Positions 22,364 to 34,309 are shown, numbered from the stretch's first letter. The stretch is 64,000 nt of DNA from Bacteroidetes bacterium HLUCCA01 (GCA_001314545.1 LIHN01000009.1:124001-188000), one strand, 5' to 3'. Program-made: numbers and translations. Notes: generated from the sequence alone by a model not told the origin.

Positions 22364-22763
22364 GCGGTCTGCGGGTGCCTTCCGTCTGCCCCGGAGGTCT
22401 GTACTCCGGGGAAAAGATGCCTTTTCCGGGCTATTTAAAAACGGAACCCGCATTGCCGGTACGTTCACGGATCTTCGGTTCGTGGTAACTGAAGGTCCTG
22501 CACCGGATATCCGTGTTGCTTTCATCGCCGGCCGCCGTCTCGGCAATGCAGTACGTCGCAATCGCGGCAAACGCCTCCTGCGGGAGGCTTACCGGCTCCA
22601 ACAGCACTTCCTGGATCCGGTCAAACAATCGTCAGCTACTGTTTTGCATATAGGATTTATACTCAAAAACTCTCGTGCCACCTACCCCCAGCTGCACGAA
22701 GAAACCGGCCGTTTAGTACAGAAACTGGCCAAAATGCTGACGGACAACCCTGAAGAATCATGA
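22344..22763 (+). CDS. rnpA: Ribonuclease P protein component
   Basis: About 139 residues if translation begins at the ATG inside the end of rpmH ([13 protein letters not shown]). The core has [21 protein letters not shown] and the RNA-binding motif [20 protein letters not shown] typical of RnpA, which assists the RNase P RNA in maturing tRNA 5-prime ends. The overlap with rpmH is common in this operon. The stop overlaps the yidD ATG by 4 bases. Confidence 0.95.
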   Translation: MNAGLSKRSAGAFRLPRRSVLRGKDAFSGLFKNGTRIAGTFTDLRFVVTEGPAPDIRVAFIAGRRLGNAVRRNRGKRLLREAYRLQQHFLDPVKQSSATVLHIGFILKNSRATYPQLHEETGRLVQKLAKMLTDNPEES

Positions 22764-23056
22764 AATTTGTACTAAAGGCGCTGGTTCGTGCCTATCAGCT
22801 CATGATTTCCCCGTATTTTCCCCCGAGTTGTCGCTACACCCCCACCTGCAGTCACTACGCCATTCAGGCGCTGGACAAGCACGGGGCGTTGAAAGGCTCC
22901 TGGCTTGCCATCAAACGCATCGGCCGGTGTCATCCGTGGAGCGACGGGGGCTATGATCCGGTTCCCGAACCCGAAAATGCCCGCAGCGGCACCCCGGGTG
23001 AAACCAGCACGCCGCCTGAAAACCGGCCACAACCTACTGTTAACGACCCGAATTAA
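22760..23056 (+). CDS. yidD: Membrane protein insertion efficiency factor YidD
   Basis: This 98-residue protein contains the family core [35 protein letters not shown] and [20 protein letters not shown]. YidD is a small amphipathic inner-membrane-associated protein that helps YidC-dependent insertion. Overlap with rnpA (ATGA) and a 20-base gap to yidC put it firmly in the operon. The last 25 residues are Pro/Thr-rich and not conserved. Confidence 0.96.
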   Translation: MKFVLKALVRAYQLMISPYFPPSCRYTPTCSHYAIQALDKHGALKGSWLAIKRIGRCHPWSDGGYDPVPEPENARSGTPGETSTPPENRPQPTVNDPN

Positions 23057-23076
23057 ACCATTATACCGGAGTAGTT

Positions 23077-24927
23077 TTGGATAGAAATACTGTTATTGGA
23101 TTAACCCTGATGTTCGGAATCATGATGGCATGGTTCGTCTACATGACCCCCAGTCAGGAAGAAATGGAGCGGATGCGGGAGGAGCGCCGCGTGCAGGACA
23201 GCATCCGGGCCGTCCAGGCCGAAACCGGCATCCTTCCTGATGATATCAACGACCTGCCGGGCGCGCAGATTACCGGATCAACGCCCGATGCACAGGAAAT
23301 GCGTGATCAGCTCGGCATCTTCGGCACATCCGCAGTTACAGATACGCTCTATTACACCATTCAGACCCCATTCTACACCGCTGTTTTCTCCAATTTGGGC
23401 GCCGGTCCGGTAGAATTCACCCTGAATCAGTACAATAAGTGGGACGGTCGGCCGGTGCAGCTGATTGCAGACAGTTCCCGCTCCACCTACTCCATCGGGT
23501 TTCTTTCTGCCCAGAACTACAATATTGAAACCAATCAGATTCTGTTCGCCCAGCAAAATGACGGTAACGGAGCCCGACTGGCCGAAGACGGCCGGCAGAA
23601 TTACGAACTTCGTTATGTGCTGGAGCTGGAAGACGGCTCGAGGATGACCTATATCTACCGGTTCAATGCCATCAATTACGATGTGATTCTTGATATCGAA
23701 TTTGAGGGCATTCAAAATCACCTCGGCGACCGCAATATCGAGTTTGCCTGGCGTTCACCGCTGAATACCACCGAGCAGAGTCGCGCCTCCGAAGCCCTGT
23801 ATAACGGGGCGTACGTCTACTCCGGCGGTGTACTTGAGAACTACAATCTGAGCGATGCGGGCAGGGAAGAGAGCATCATCACCGGATCGGTTGACTGGCT
23901 GGCCACCAAAACCAAGTTTTTCACCCAGATTATTAAGCCGGAAGAGCCCGGCACCGGCGCCATTGTTACCAGCGAAGTTACCGGCGACCCTACCAGTGAG
24001 CTGACCAATCACAACTACGCTACCGCGCTGAGAACACGCGTACCCGAAACCGGTGCCCTTCGCCTGAACCTGTATGTTGGTCCGCTGGAATACTACACCA
24101 TCCGGGAGTTCGCCTACAACGCCTATGATATGGTGGATGTTGGATACAGCCTGTTGAACTGGTTCTCCAAACCCTTCGTGAAATGGGTCATCATTCCCGT
24201 AATCACCACCCTGGGCGACTGGACCGGCAACTATGGTCTGGCGATTATCCTGTTTGCCCTGCTGATCAAAATAGCCCTGTATCCGCTTACCAAAAAGAGC
24301 TTCGAAAGCATGGCGGCGATGCGTGAGCTGCAGCCCGAAATGAAAGCGCTGCAGGAGAAATACAAAGACGAGCCCCAGAAACAGCAGGAAGCCACTCTGA
24401 AGTTATTCAAGAAGGCCAAGGTGAATCCGCTGGGCGGATGTTTGCCCAACCTGCTGCAGCTTCCGGTACTGGTTACCCTGTGGAAATTCTTCCAGAATGC
24501 CATTGAAATCCGCGGGGAGTCGTTCCTGTGGGCCAATGATCTTTCGGCTCCGGATGTTGTGCTGAATCTGCCCTTTGAAATCCCCTTCTTCGGCGATTTT
24601 GTTGCCGGGTTTGTACTGCTGATGACCGCTGCGATGGTGGTACAGATGCAGGTTTCCGGGCAGGGCGGTGCGGCCAATCCGCAGATGAAGATTCTGCAGT
24701 ATGTGTTCCCGGTCATGTTGCTGGTTATTTTCAACCGCTTCGCCTCCGGACTCTCGCTGTACTACCTCGTATATAACGTCTTGTCCATCGCTCAGCAATT
24801 CATGATCAATAAAAAAATTGATCACGTGAAAATGATGGAGGGCATTGACAAGAAGAAAGCCCGTGAGATGGAAAAAGAGCAGAAGCAAGAACAGAAAAAA
24901 GCACTGAACGCCAAAAAAGGCAAGTAA
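23077..24927 (+). CDS. yidC: Membrane protein insertase YidC
   Basis: This 616-residue protein uses a TTG start (DRNTVIGLTLMFGIMMAW follows directly) with GGAG at 23068-23071 as a possible ribosome site. It has a first membrane helix, a large periplasmic domain (residues about 60-345) and the conserved insertase core: WVIIPVITTLGDWTGNYGLA, ALLIKIALYPLTKKS, MRELQPEMKALQEKYKD and the later LPVLVTLWKFFQNAIE and FNRFASGLSLYYLVYN. A Lys-rich cytoplasmic tail ends the protein. It inserts membrane proteins alone or with SecYEG. Last gene of the rpmH cluster. Confidence 0.97.
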   Translation: MDRNTVIGLTLMFGIMMAWFVYMTPSQEEMERMREERRVQDSIRAVQAETGILPDDINDLPGAQITGSTPDAQEMRDQLGIFGTSAVTDTLYYTIQTPFYTAVFSNLGAGPVEFTLNQYNKWDGRPVQLIADSSRSTYSIGFLSAQNYNIETNQILFAQQNDGNGARLAEDGRQNYELRYVLELEDGSRMTYIYRFNAINYDVILDIEFEGIQNHLGDRNIEFAWRSPLNTTEQSRASEALYNGAYVYSGGVLENYNLSDAGREESIITGSVDWLATKTKFFTQIIKPEEPGTGAIVTSEVTGDPTSELTNHNYATALRTRVPETGALRLNLYVGPLEYYTIREFAYNAYDMVDVGYSLLNWFSKPFVKWVIIPVITTLGDWTGNYGLAIILFALLIKIALYPLTKKSFESMAAMRELQPEMKALQEKYKDEPQKQQEATLKLFKKAKVNPLGGCLPNLLQLPVLVTLWKFFQNAIEIRGESFLWANDLSAPDVVLNLPFEIPFFGDFVAGFVLLMTAAMVVQMQVSGQGGAANPQMKILQYVFPVMLLVIFNRFASGLSLYYLVYNVLSIAQQFMINKKIDHVKMMEGIDKKKAREMEKEQKQEQKKALNAKKGK

Positions 24928-25098
24928 ACCCTGCCGGCGGCCGGCTGTTTTTACAGGCAAGCAACCGGGTGACAGATGGCTCTTTTTTAGGCGAACAAGC
25001 TGCCGACGGCGGGTTTTACAGGGAACCATGCAGAGGTGGCATCGCAATCGTGACAGCCTCTTCGGTTAGCCCTGGTCTTATTGTTATATTGGCTTCCT

Positions 25099-26055
25099 AT
25101 GGGCTCACTAATTACCAACCATTTCCCCATCGTACGCTTTGAAAACGGTGTGCGAAAGTGGTTCAATCCCGTGACGCGCACGCGGGCGGCCGACCGACCG
25201 GAAGAGCGGGTTCGATTGCGCATGATTGAATATCTGGTCCGGGAGGCGGGGTTTTCGGCGAACCGGATGAGTACAGAGCCCCCGGTTCCCATGCAGTCAA
25301 CCGATCATGCCGGCCGGGCAGACATTCTGTGTTTCGATGAATTTCACCGGCCGCTGCTGCTGGTGGAATGCAAAGCCGAATCGGTCAAGCTGACCGAGCA
25401 GACCGCGGTGCAGGCCGCCCGCTACAATCGCCAGATTCGTGCACCCTACATCCTGCTCACCAACGGTGTGCGCGACCTGCTCTTCGCCATTCAGGAGGAT
25501 GGAAACACCCGTTACGTTGCCGACTTTACGTCGGTTTTTCCGCTGGTGAACGACGGTGATTCTACAGATAATGAAACCACAAAGAGTATGAATTCAGCCA
25601 ACATGATGGTAACACACGGCGAACGCACCCGCAGGGTTACACAAACCGGCGAGAATTCACACCCACGTCCCAGACCCCTGTTGTACTGGCAGGAACGCGG
25701 ACTTTGGTCCACAAAAGAACGGCATGATACTCCCTCCACACATGAGGAGCATACTCTTGCGTCCTTCCTCACCCGATTCTGGACCACCTCCGCATTTGGC
25801 GAATCGACGCAATTCATTCCTGTGACAGATTCTCAGATTGCCGGCATAACCGGCACGTTTGTACGTACTCTCAAAACCGGGTCCGGGCACCTGGCAGCAG
25901 GAATCTTCGCGGACGCAGCCGGGCATCTTTGGCTGTTGCATGCAATAGCCAATTCGTCCGAAAACACGACTATCCGATACAAACTTTTGAGGAATACCGA
26001 TATTTCGTTGCTTTGCAAATTTTCTGGAATAACGGATATAATTTATTGCAATTGA
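25099..26055 (+). CDS. HsdR N-terminal-domain protein (PD-(D/E)xK nuclease fold)
   Basis: About 318 residues. The first 150 match the free-standing type I restriction HsdR_N domain seen in many Bacteroidota: NGVRKWFNPVTRTRAADRPEERVR, then the nuclease-fold core RADILCFDEFHRPLLLVECKAE (Asp and the Glu-x-Lys pair) and AARYNRQIRAPYILLTNG. Residues 160-318 have no family I recognise. There are no hsdM or hsdS genes, so it is not a working type I system. The role is unknown; the family is often found single-copy in this phylum. Followed 11 bases later by the CYTH gene. Confidence 0.8.
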   Translation: MGSLITNHFPIVRFENGVRKWFNPVTRTRAADRPEERVRLRMIEYLVREAGFSANRMSTEPPVPMQSTDHAGRADILCFDEFHRPLLLVECKAESVKLTEQTAVQAARYNRQIRAPYILLTNGVRDLLFAIQEDGNTRYVADFTSVFPLVNDGDSTDNETTKSMNSANMMVTHGERTRRVTQTGENSHPRPRPLLYWQERGLWSTKERHDTPSTHEEHTLASFLTRFWTTSAFGESTQFIPVTDSQIAGITGTFVRTLKTGSGHLAAGIFADAAGHLWLLHAIANSSENTTIRYKLLRNTDISLLCKFSGITDIIYCN

Positions 26056-26066
26056 ATAAATTAGAT

Positions 26067-26585
26067 ATGCCACAAAACATCGAAATCAAAGCGCGAATCC
26101 CTTCGGTAAAGGCCATTGAACCTCTGGCTGCCGCCATCGCCACGGAGGATCCCCTGGACCTGGAGCAGGACGATACGTTTTTTCAGGGTGCAGACGGGCG
26201 GATCAAGCTGCGGGAATTTGCCGACGGCTCGGCCGAGCTGATTTTTTACCGGCGCGATGATGCCAAGGGTCCGAAATCCTCGTTCTATATTCGAACGCCG
26301 GTGCCTGATCCGGCCGGGATGCGACAGGCCCTGACCCTGGCATGGGGTGAGCAGGGGCGGGTTCGGAAAAAACGCAGGCTGTATCGGGTTGGTCGCACCC
26401 GCATCCACCTGGATAACGTAGAAGGGCTCGGAGCTTACCTCGAGCTGGAAGTCGTTCTGGCGGATGCAGATGCATACGAGTCCGGTGTGGATGAAGCCCA
26501 ACGTATCATGAAACAGCTGGGTATTGCAGTCGAATGGCTGGTGGAAGGGGCGTACATCGATCTGCTGGCCGCTTCACGGGGGTGA
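26067..26585 (+). CDS. CYTH-domain protein (class IV adenylate cyclase/thiamine-triphosphatase fold)
   Basis: This 172-residue protein starts MPQNIEIKARIPSV, which holds the CYTH signature (a Glu-x-Lys pair here within NIEIK). It continues with basic residues lining the tunnel (GRIKLREF, AELIFYRRDD, VRKKRRLYRVGRTRIHLDNV) and the acidic YLELEVVL. CYTH enzymes act on triphosphate-bearing substrates; some make cAMP and others hydrolyse tripolyphosphate or thiamine triphosphate. The first Glu of the canonical ExExK is Asn, as in many bacterial members, so substrate is open. Confidence 0.88.
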   Translation: MPQNIEIKARIPSVKAIEPLAAAIATEDPLDLEQDDTFFQGADGRIKLREFADGSAELIFYRRDDAKGPKSSFYIRTPVPDPAGMRQALTLAWGEQGRVRKKRRLYRVGRTRIHLDNVEGLGAYLELEVVLADADAYESGVDEAQRIMKQLGIAVEWLVEGAYIDLLAASRG

Positions 26586-26662
26586 AAACGAATGCTCAAT
26601 CCGACATCGATTTCCAGAAGAGTCATGTGTAGACCTGCCAAAGGCAGCGTTTCGAAACCGCC

Positions 26663-27850
26663 TCAATGGTCCCCATCCAATACATTGCACCCAAATTCAA
26701 GTTCAAACAACTCCCAACCATACCGGATGTGGTCACTCAACCTTCGCGCGAAGGATCGGGCGCCATCACGTGAAAGATGCACACCATCCATCAGGTACCC
26801 GGGTTCGGAAAAATCAGGTCCGTGAATGAGATGAAGCCGTTCATTTGCAGATTCTTGTCTGATATTGACCAATCGTTCGATTTCGTTACGCCACGCCTCC
26901 AGCGTAAATGGCGCGCCCATAGCAGGCTCCTCCACTGTAGTTACCAGTGGCGTAATGACCCAGATTTCAGCCTCAGGCTGTACGATAAGCAAGGTATCGA
27001 GCATTGCGGCATAGCGCACCGATGCCTCATTCAAAGAATTGTCACTCCACATCCAGTCGTTGAATCCGGTCGATATGGTGATGATGTCGACTTTTCTACC
27101 TCGAAGCATGGATGGAATCACCCAGCTGCTGCGTGCTCCCGCAACGGCCATATTGTACAGGTTGACATCGGCATACATCGCAAAAAGATGCGGCCATGTA
27201 TGGGGGGTAGCTGACTCAACACCGGTACCATGCGCTATAGAATTACCGATGGCAACATATACATCGCGATTATCTTCAGGTAGTGGGAAAATATTGGCGT
27301 GTTCTCTGATCTCGACAGAATAAAGATCAACCCCAAAATGTGTGGGAAGATGTACCGTGATTTCAGCGGGAGTAGTCGATTTATCGTTGCGGACGTTAGC
27401 CACTATAAAATCAAGTGTATCAAATGACTGATGGCTGTTATTGTCGAATTTCTCGTACCTGGTTTCTACATCGGTCCGGAATACATAAACCCCGAAAGCA
27501 TCACGAAGTGAAGATTGAGCTGCATCTTCACGAGCTTTAAAAATGAAACGAATGGAGTCAGAGTCGGTTCTGAAGCGGATACGCATGCCCGTTTGAGTAA
27601 ATGCATAGGGCATGGAGGCATCACTGATTCCGGACTCCGGATGTTCGAGTAGTTCGTTGTCGAAACGGTTCAAATGCCGATAATTCTCAGCATAGTTGAT
27701 ATAGAAACCACCCTCGTACACTATATCGGGGTGAGGTAAGTATATGGGCAGAAACCGACCGTCGGTTGAACCCGAAACGCTGGATGTGTCCGAAAAACCT
27801 CCTATATCGGTGCTTAGCGTTACAAGTAGGATTAGAAATAGTGTATTCAT
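26663..27850 (-). CDS. Secreted SGNH/GDSL-family hydrolase
   Basis: This 395-residue protein starts at MNTLFLILLVTLSTDIGGF, a clean signal peptide; the open frame upstream to 27967 is ignored. An N-terminal beta-sandwich-like region of about 190 residues precedes an SGNH hydrolase domain: VYVAIGNSIAHGTG (nucleophile Ser block, GNS in place of GDS), NMAVAGARSSWV (Gly block), ISTGFNDWMW (Asn block), and DGVHLSRDGARSFA (Asp and His). The two-domain layout resembles carbohydrate or acetyl esterases that act outside the cytoplasm. No polysaccharide genes flank it. Confidence 0.85.
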   Translation of the reverse strand: MNTLFLILLVTLSTDIGGFSDTSSVSGSTDGRFLPIYLPHPDIVYEGGFYINYAENYRHLNRFDNELLEHPESGISDASMPYAFTQTGMRIRFRTDSDSIRFIFKAREDAAQSSLRDAFGVYVFRTDVETRYEKFDNNSHQSFDTLDFIVANVRNDKSTTPAEITVHLPTHFGVDLYSVEIREHANIFPLPEDNRDVYVAIGNSIAHGTGVESATPHTWPHLFAMYADVNLYNMAVAGARSSWVIPSMLRGRKVDIITISTGFNDWMWSDNSLNEASVRYAAMLDTLLIVQPEAEIWVITPLVTTVEEPAMGAPFTLEAWRNEIERLVNIRQESANERLHLIHGPDFSEPGYLMDGVHLSRDGARSFARRLSDHIRYGWELFELEFGCNVLDGDH

Positions 27851-28014
27851 GGTTTGCGCACAAAAAGTGTTGAATCTGTTAGACGCTGTAGATCTTACTA
27901 CATTGGATAAAGTAGTCCAATCGCAGTAAAGTGCAAAATCATGTAACCTTTCCGGCGCGGAGATCATCTAAGGGTTAAAGCACACAACAACAGCCTCCAA
28001 AAAACCACCATATT

Positions 28015-28383
28015 ATGCTATATATAACCATTCTCGGCGTCACCCTTATCGCCGCATTCTTCGCATCCTGGTACCTTATGCACGCCGCACGCAGCAAAGA
28101 ACGTATGCTTCTGCTGGAAAAAGGCTACGATCCGGCTCAGCTGCCCGGCCATGAACTTCCCGCACTTCCCGCGTTGAAAGGTATCCGCATAGCCTGGAAG
28201 AAGATTGGAATTTTGCTCATCTTCGTAGCATTGGGGCTGGTAACCGCATCCATATTGCACGAAATTTCCGGTGGATTTGATCCATCTTTCGGCTTCGGCA
28301 TTTTATTCTTGTTCGCAGGATTCGGGTTCTATTTCGCAGGCAAAATCAAAGACACCGACGGGAACTCCGAAAAGTCAAACTGA
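28015..28383 (+). CDS. DUF6249-like small membrane protein
   Basis: This 122-residue protein has three hydrophobic segments (about 1-22, 62-82 and 91-111) and a conserved cytoplasmic stretch RSKERMLLLEKGYDPAQL. This resembles the small DUF6249 membrane proteins that often precede an ECF sigma factor gene in Bacteroidota. Its TGA stop shares a base with the ATG of the sigma gene (TGATG), indicating translational coupling. Function unknown; by position it likely belongs to the signalling unit of the sigma factor. Confidence 0.75.
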   Translation: MLYITILGVTLIAAFFASWYLMHAARSKERMLLLEKGYDPAQLPGHELPALPALKGIRIAWKKIGILLIFVALGLVTASILHEISGGFDPSFGFGILFLFAGFGFYFAGKIKDTDGNSEKSN

Positions 28384-28952
28384 TGTCCGATGAAACGGAA
28401 TTACTGAATCGATGTCGGGATGGCGACCCCAACGCATTCCGAATCCTCGTTAATCGGGAAAAGGGCATGGCGTGGTCGGTCACGGCAGGACTACTCTCCT
28501 CCCCCGACCTGCGCTCCGAAGCCGTGCAACGGGCCTTTATCAAAGCCTGGAAAGGACTGTCCACATTCAGCGGGCAGTCCTCTTTTCGTACATGGCTGGT
28601 GCGTATTGTAATCAATGAATGCCTGATGCTGCTCAAAGAAGAGAAGCGTCTGGCCGTGCGTTATCCCTCCATCGATAGTCTGGAGGGAGCGCTACCACAA
28701 GAGCTCACCGATCCGTTTGAGGACCTCGATCACAGTGAGCATCTGCAGGCATGCATCGCCGAAGCTCTGAAGGAAATCCCGGAGGCGGAGCAGTTGGCCA
28801 TTCGGCTGTTCTACCTCGAATCGTTATCGACCCGCGAAATTGTAGGCGCTACCGGATGGAGCCTTCCGAACACGAAAGTGCTGCTGCACCGGGGACGGCA
28901 GTCGCTTCGAAACGTACTCGATACCAAAATGCGTAAACACCAGGAGCTGTAA
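28383..28952 (+). CDS. ECF-type RNA polymerase sigma factor
   Basis: This 189-residue protein has sigma region 2 (LLNRCRDGDPNAFRILVNRE; AFIKAWKGLSTFSGQSSFRTWL) and region 4 (EQLAIRLFYLESLSTREIVG then a helix-turn-helix ATGWSLPNTKVLLHRGRQSL). It directs RNA polymerase to a small regulon, probably including its own operon. It sits between the DUF6249-like gene (1-base overlap) and a membrane protein of unknown family 6 bases downstream that is in the usual anti-sigma position. Confidence 0.93.
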   Translation: MSDETELLNRCRDGDPNAFRILVNREKGMAWSVTAGLLSSPDLRSEAVQRAFIKAWKGLSTFSGQSSFRTWLVRIVINECLMLLKEEKRLAVRYPSIDSLEGALPQELTDPFEDLDHSEHLQACIAEALKEIPEAEQLAIRLFYLESLSTREIVGATGWSLPNTKVLLHRGRQSLRNVLDTKMRKHQEL

Positions 28953-28958
28953 CCTCTG

Positions 28959-29525
28959 ATGAAAACTCCCTCGAAACCATATACTGACCAACATCAATCC
29001 TTCGACCAGCGCATGCGCTGTGGAAACCTGTCGAAACTGCTTGGTTCGGCAGCGGAAATCCCCATCCCACCTGACCTGGAGGATGACATCTTGATGAAAA
29101 TGACGCAGGTGTATCCTGAATTTGGTGCAGCTGCTACGCCAGGTACCGCGCCTGAAAGTACAGGTATGGCATCTGAACCCGCGCGTGCGTTGTCGGGGCC
29201 CCTTTATGCAGCATCCGATACCATGCGTATTGAGACCCCCATCACAAAGGATATTACCGAACAAACCATCGCGGCGACATCCCCGCACAAAAACCGTCCA
29301 TTGGTACTCGTTGCATCGGTTTTTCTGCTCATTGGGGTGATTTCGGGGATAAGCCTCACGTTGATTCTGCAGCAAATGAACTTCAGCGTACTGGGCATTC
29401 CGGGCGAGTGGCTCACTCCGGTTATTCAGATGGTCGCGGCAGTGGTCATTTTAACGCAATTCAACACCTTCGTGCGCTACACCCGCGATGTCTTTCCCGA
29501 TAGCATATTCTCCCGACTGAAATAA
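28959..29525 (+). CDS. Predicted membrane partner of the ECF sigma factor
   Basis: This 188-residue protein matches no family I recognise. Residues 1-60 are soluble and partly helical (PIPPDLEDDILMKMTQVYPE). A low-complexity Ala/Pro/Thr linker follows, and two membrane helices lie near 114-137 (LVLVASVFLLIGVISGISLT) and 151-168. Position and layout suggest an anti-sigma factor or sensor, with the N-terminal part holding the sigma factor, but no zinc-binding anti-sigma motif is present. Same operon as the two preceding genes. Confidence 0.65.
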   Translation: MKTPSKPYTDQHQSFDQRMRCGNLSKLLGSAAEIPIPPDLEDDILMKMTQVYPEFGAAATPGTAPESTGMASEPARALSGPLYAASDTMRIETPITKDITEQTIAATSPHKNRPLVLVASVFLLIGVISGISLTLILQQMNFSVLGIPGEWLTPVIQMVAAVVILTQFNTFVRYTRDVFPDSIFSRLK

Positions 29526-29752
29526 AATCTTTTCACAATATTCAGATGTATGCTTTACGCAAGTCGGACAATCTTTTACGATAATCGACGGTTTCTGACG
29601 TGCACAGTGCCTAAATTTACAGTCATTAACAGCGTGTATGACTTCTGCCAATCAGAGGGTCGAAACAGGTGATGCAGGAACCCTCCCAAAAACAAGGCCT
29701 CATCCACATACGAGGTATTAGAGACCTATAATTTTACCGGGATAGTCCTTAG

Positions 29753-32002
<2,250 letters not shown>

Positions 32003-32051
32003 CGATTGGGTCCGCTGGTCCCTACATGGACTATCGGCTCACAACTTTTAC

Positions 32052-32091
32052 AGCCCGGTTCAGTTCTCAAACTGGCCGGGCTTTTTTTTTT
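32052..32091 (+). terminator. Rho-independent terminator after katG
   Basis: Stem AGCCCGG (32052-32058) with CCGGGCT (32076-32082), extended inside by CAGTT/AACTG, followed by ten T. Located 50 bases past the katG stop. Confidence 0.93.
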
Positions 32092-32705
32092 AGAGCGCCA
32101 ACCTAGAGCATCTAACCTCGGTCAGGAAAATTCCTGGTCGCTTGGCATCGGCCGGATCTGCGCTGCTGTGGTCAAGCGTCTGCGTTTAATAGGTTAGAAT
32201 ATGTTACTTAGGTTGAAGACCCACGGCAACGTGCAGCACCGCTTAGGTAGAGGAAGGATCGGTCATGGAACGAATATAGGCCTCATCCAGACCGGTAAGC
32301 GGGTGTACCGGTCTCCATAACAAAGTTCATGATTCCGATGAAATACACCTTCTCAAGCTCGAAATTCCACCTACTCCCGTGATTTTTTTTCGCCAGGGCA
32401 GCCTGATGCTGAACAGGCCCCAATTACATCTATATTAGAGAGTCAAAAAACCACATACTCTTTCACCACTTTCACATATTTCACAGTAAAAGTTCAGTAA
32501 TTCGCCAGGCCTGCACGACAAACCACATCCAGACGCAGGTCAAAAACACTAAAACCACCCGCCCTTTCATGTTTTAAAACCCTCGCGAAAACTAGCTCGG
32601 GCGTAACCCATCCATACCCCTTCCAACCATAAAACCCCGGAATAACCCACATTTTTGCCGGTACAAATCCCGTCACAACCCCTGAATCACCGTTCAAATC
32701 CACCC
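32092..32705. other. Gene-free spacer with one inverted repeat
   Basis: 614 bases without a recognisable gene. It contains a 9-bp perfect inverted repeat, AGACCGGTA (32289-32297) and TACCGGTCT (32306-32314), which could be an operator or the base of an RNA hairpin. The last 200 bases become C-rich, matching the skew of the following gene. No mobile element ends were found. Confidence 0.4.
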
Positions 32706-33542
32706 ATGCCCCCATTACCAGCCATCATCGAACCCATCCAACTGTCCGGCCTGACAAACTTCCTCCTGTTCGATGCCGGAGGAAGCCCGGAATCGCGCCA
32801 ACGCTACAGCGAGATTCACCTTAAAGACGCCGTCTACGTCGACCTTGACACCCAGCTTTCAGCCATCCCCGCAGACGCCGCCAACGGTGGCCGGCACCCC
32901 CTGCCCCACATACACACCTTCGCACAGACCATCACCAACCTCGGTATACAACCTGACAGCCACGTCATCATCTATGACGACAAGAACGGCTCCAACGCCG
33001 CCGCCCGATTCTGGTGGATGCTCCGTGCCTTCGGCCACCAAAACGTTCAGGTACTCAACGGTGGACTGCAGCACGCGCGGCACCAAAACTATCCCACTGA
33101 AACAGGATGGCAGCTTCCCCAATCAGCCCCCACCCTGTACCCTGTATCAACGTGGCAACTTCCAATCATGCACCTTGACGAGGTAGCCCTCGCTGCACAA
33201 AATCCGGAATTCCGGGTGGTCGATGTGCGCTCCGAAGAACGGTACAACGGCATCACCGAACCCATCGACCTGATCGCCGGACATATCCCCGGTGCCATCA
33301 ACATCCCCTTCACCGATAATCTGGATAAAGACGGGTGTTTCCTGCCAGGCGAAACCCTGCGCGAAAAACTTAACCGGCAACTAGACCATGTACCCATGGA
33401 AAACGTGGCTGTGCATTGCGGCTCAGGTGTTACCGCCTGCCACACCCTGCTTGCAGCGGCCCATGCCGGCCTACCTATACCCGCTCTTTATGTAGGATCG
33501 TGGAGCGAGTGGAGCCGTAACGACAAACCCATCGCGCCGTGA
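32706..33542 (+). CDS. Two-domain sulfurtransferase (rhodanese family)
   Basis: This 278-residue protein starts at MPPLPAIIEPIQL. Two rhodanese domains: the first has HLKDAVYVDLDTQLSA and IIYDDKNGSNAAARFWWML without a catalytic Cys, and the second has FRVVDVRSEERYNG, GHIPGAINIPF and the active-site loop VHCGSGVTAC with the catalytic Cys. The CGSGVTA loop is of the 3-mercaptopyruvate/thiosulfate sulfurtransferase type; the exact donor is not certain. The coding strand is unusually C-rich compared with its neighbours. Confidence 0.9.
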   Translation: MPPLPAIIEPIQLSGLTNFLLFDAGGSPESRQRYSEIHLKDAVYVDLDTQLSAIPADAANGGRHPLPHIHTFAQTITNLGIQPDSHVIIYDDKNGSNAAARFWWMLRAFGHQNVQVLNGGLQHARHQNYPTETGWQLPQSAPTLYPVSTWQLPIMHLDEVALAAQNPEFRVVDVRSEERYNGITEPIDLIAGHIPGAINIPFTDNLDKDGCFLPGETLREKLNRQLDHVPMENVAVHCGSGVTACHTLLAAAHAGLPIPALYVGSWSEWSRNDKPIAP

Positions 33543-33694
33543 CCCGCGGAAAGTAGCCGCGACGCAACATTCACCAATGAAAACACACACTGGGGTAACT
33601 TGTCACAAGGTAATGTCCCCGGGCGGGCACATCATGCAGCCTATGGGATGGCACATGCCATACCGGCAACCTCGCCCACGGCCCTGGCAACAGC

Positions 33695-34309
33695 CTATTT
33701 CGCACCCTCAGCCGAACCCTGCTCATGCAGGCCGGCCACGCCCCCTGATACAATAAACTTCATCACATCCCCGGGGGGCAGATCTACCGGTCGCACCCGG
33801 CCCGCCGGCACGATAAACATCTCGCCGGAAAAGTTATACGAGTGCGGGAAATACACCGCCACTTTGCCGTCCTCACCCAACCGACGCAGATCGGGCTCCG
33901 TCAAAAACCCCAGCTTCTCCAACCCCACATCCGGATTCACCACCACCAGGACCGGTCGGTTGAATTTGCGCTGATTACCCAGCAGCGATGAAAACAAATC
34001 GGCAAACGCCGTGTAAATGAAATTCAATAACGGAATCTTCGCCAGAAGTCGATCAATCCAGGATTTCAGGGGCTTGCCGATGATGGTCTGTGCAAAAAAA
34101 CCCAGCAGCATCAACACCAGCACCACAACTACAAACCCCAGGCCGGGAATCAACAGACCCAGCACCGGCTCAAGAACCCGCTGCAGCAGACTGTCAATAA
34201 AAGTGAAGGAGATGTAAATAATATAACCGGTCACCGTCAGCGGCGCGATGAACAGCAACCCCTGCAGGAAGTAACGAAACAACTGTTTTTGAACGGGAGG
34301 ATTGGACAT
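33695..34309 (-). CDS. DUF502 membrane protein
   Basis: This 204-residue protein opens with MSNPPVQKQLFRYFLQGLLF and has two membrane helices (about 15-35 and 50-77). It then has the DUF502 core: WIDRLLAKIPLLNFIYTAF, LVVVNPDVGLEKLGFLTE and VAVYFPHSYNFSGEMFIVP. The family is widespread in Gram-negative bacteria and plants and its role is unknown. Convergent with the sulfurtransferase. Confidence 0.92.
   Translation of the reverse strand: MSNPPVQKQLFRYFLQGLLFIAPLTVTGYIIYISFTFIDSLLQRVLEPVLGLLIPGLGFVVVVLVLMLLGFFAQTIIGKPLKSWIDRLLAKIPLLNFIYTAFADLFSSLLGNQRKFNRPVLVVVNPDVGLEKLGFLTEPDLRRLGEDGKVAVYFPHSYNFSGEMFIVPAGRVRPVDLPPGDVMKFIVSGGVAGLHEQGSAEGAK

Noticed and set aside
25099-26055. Complete type I restriction system
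   Set aside because: Only the HsdR N-terminal domain is present; there is no helicase part, hsdM or hsdS nearby.
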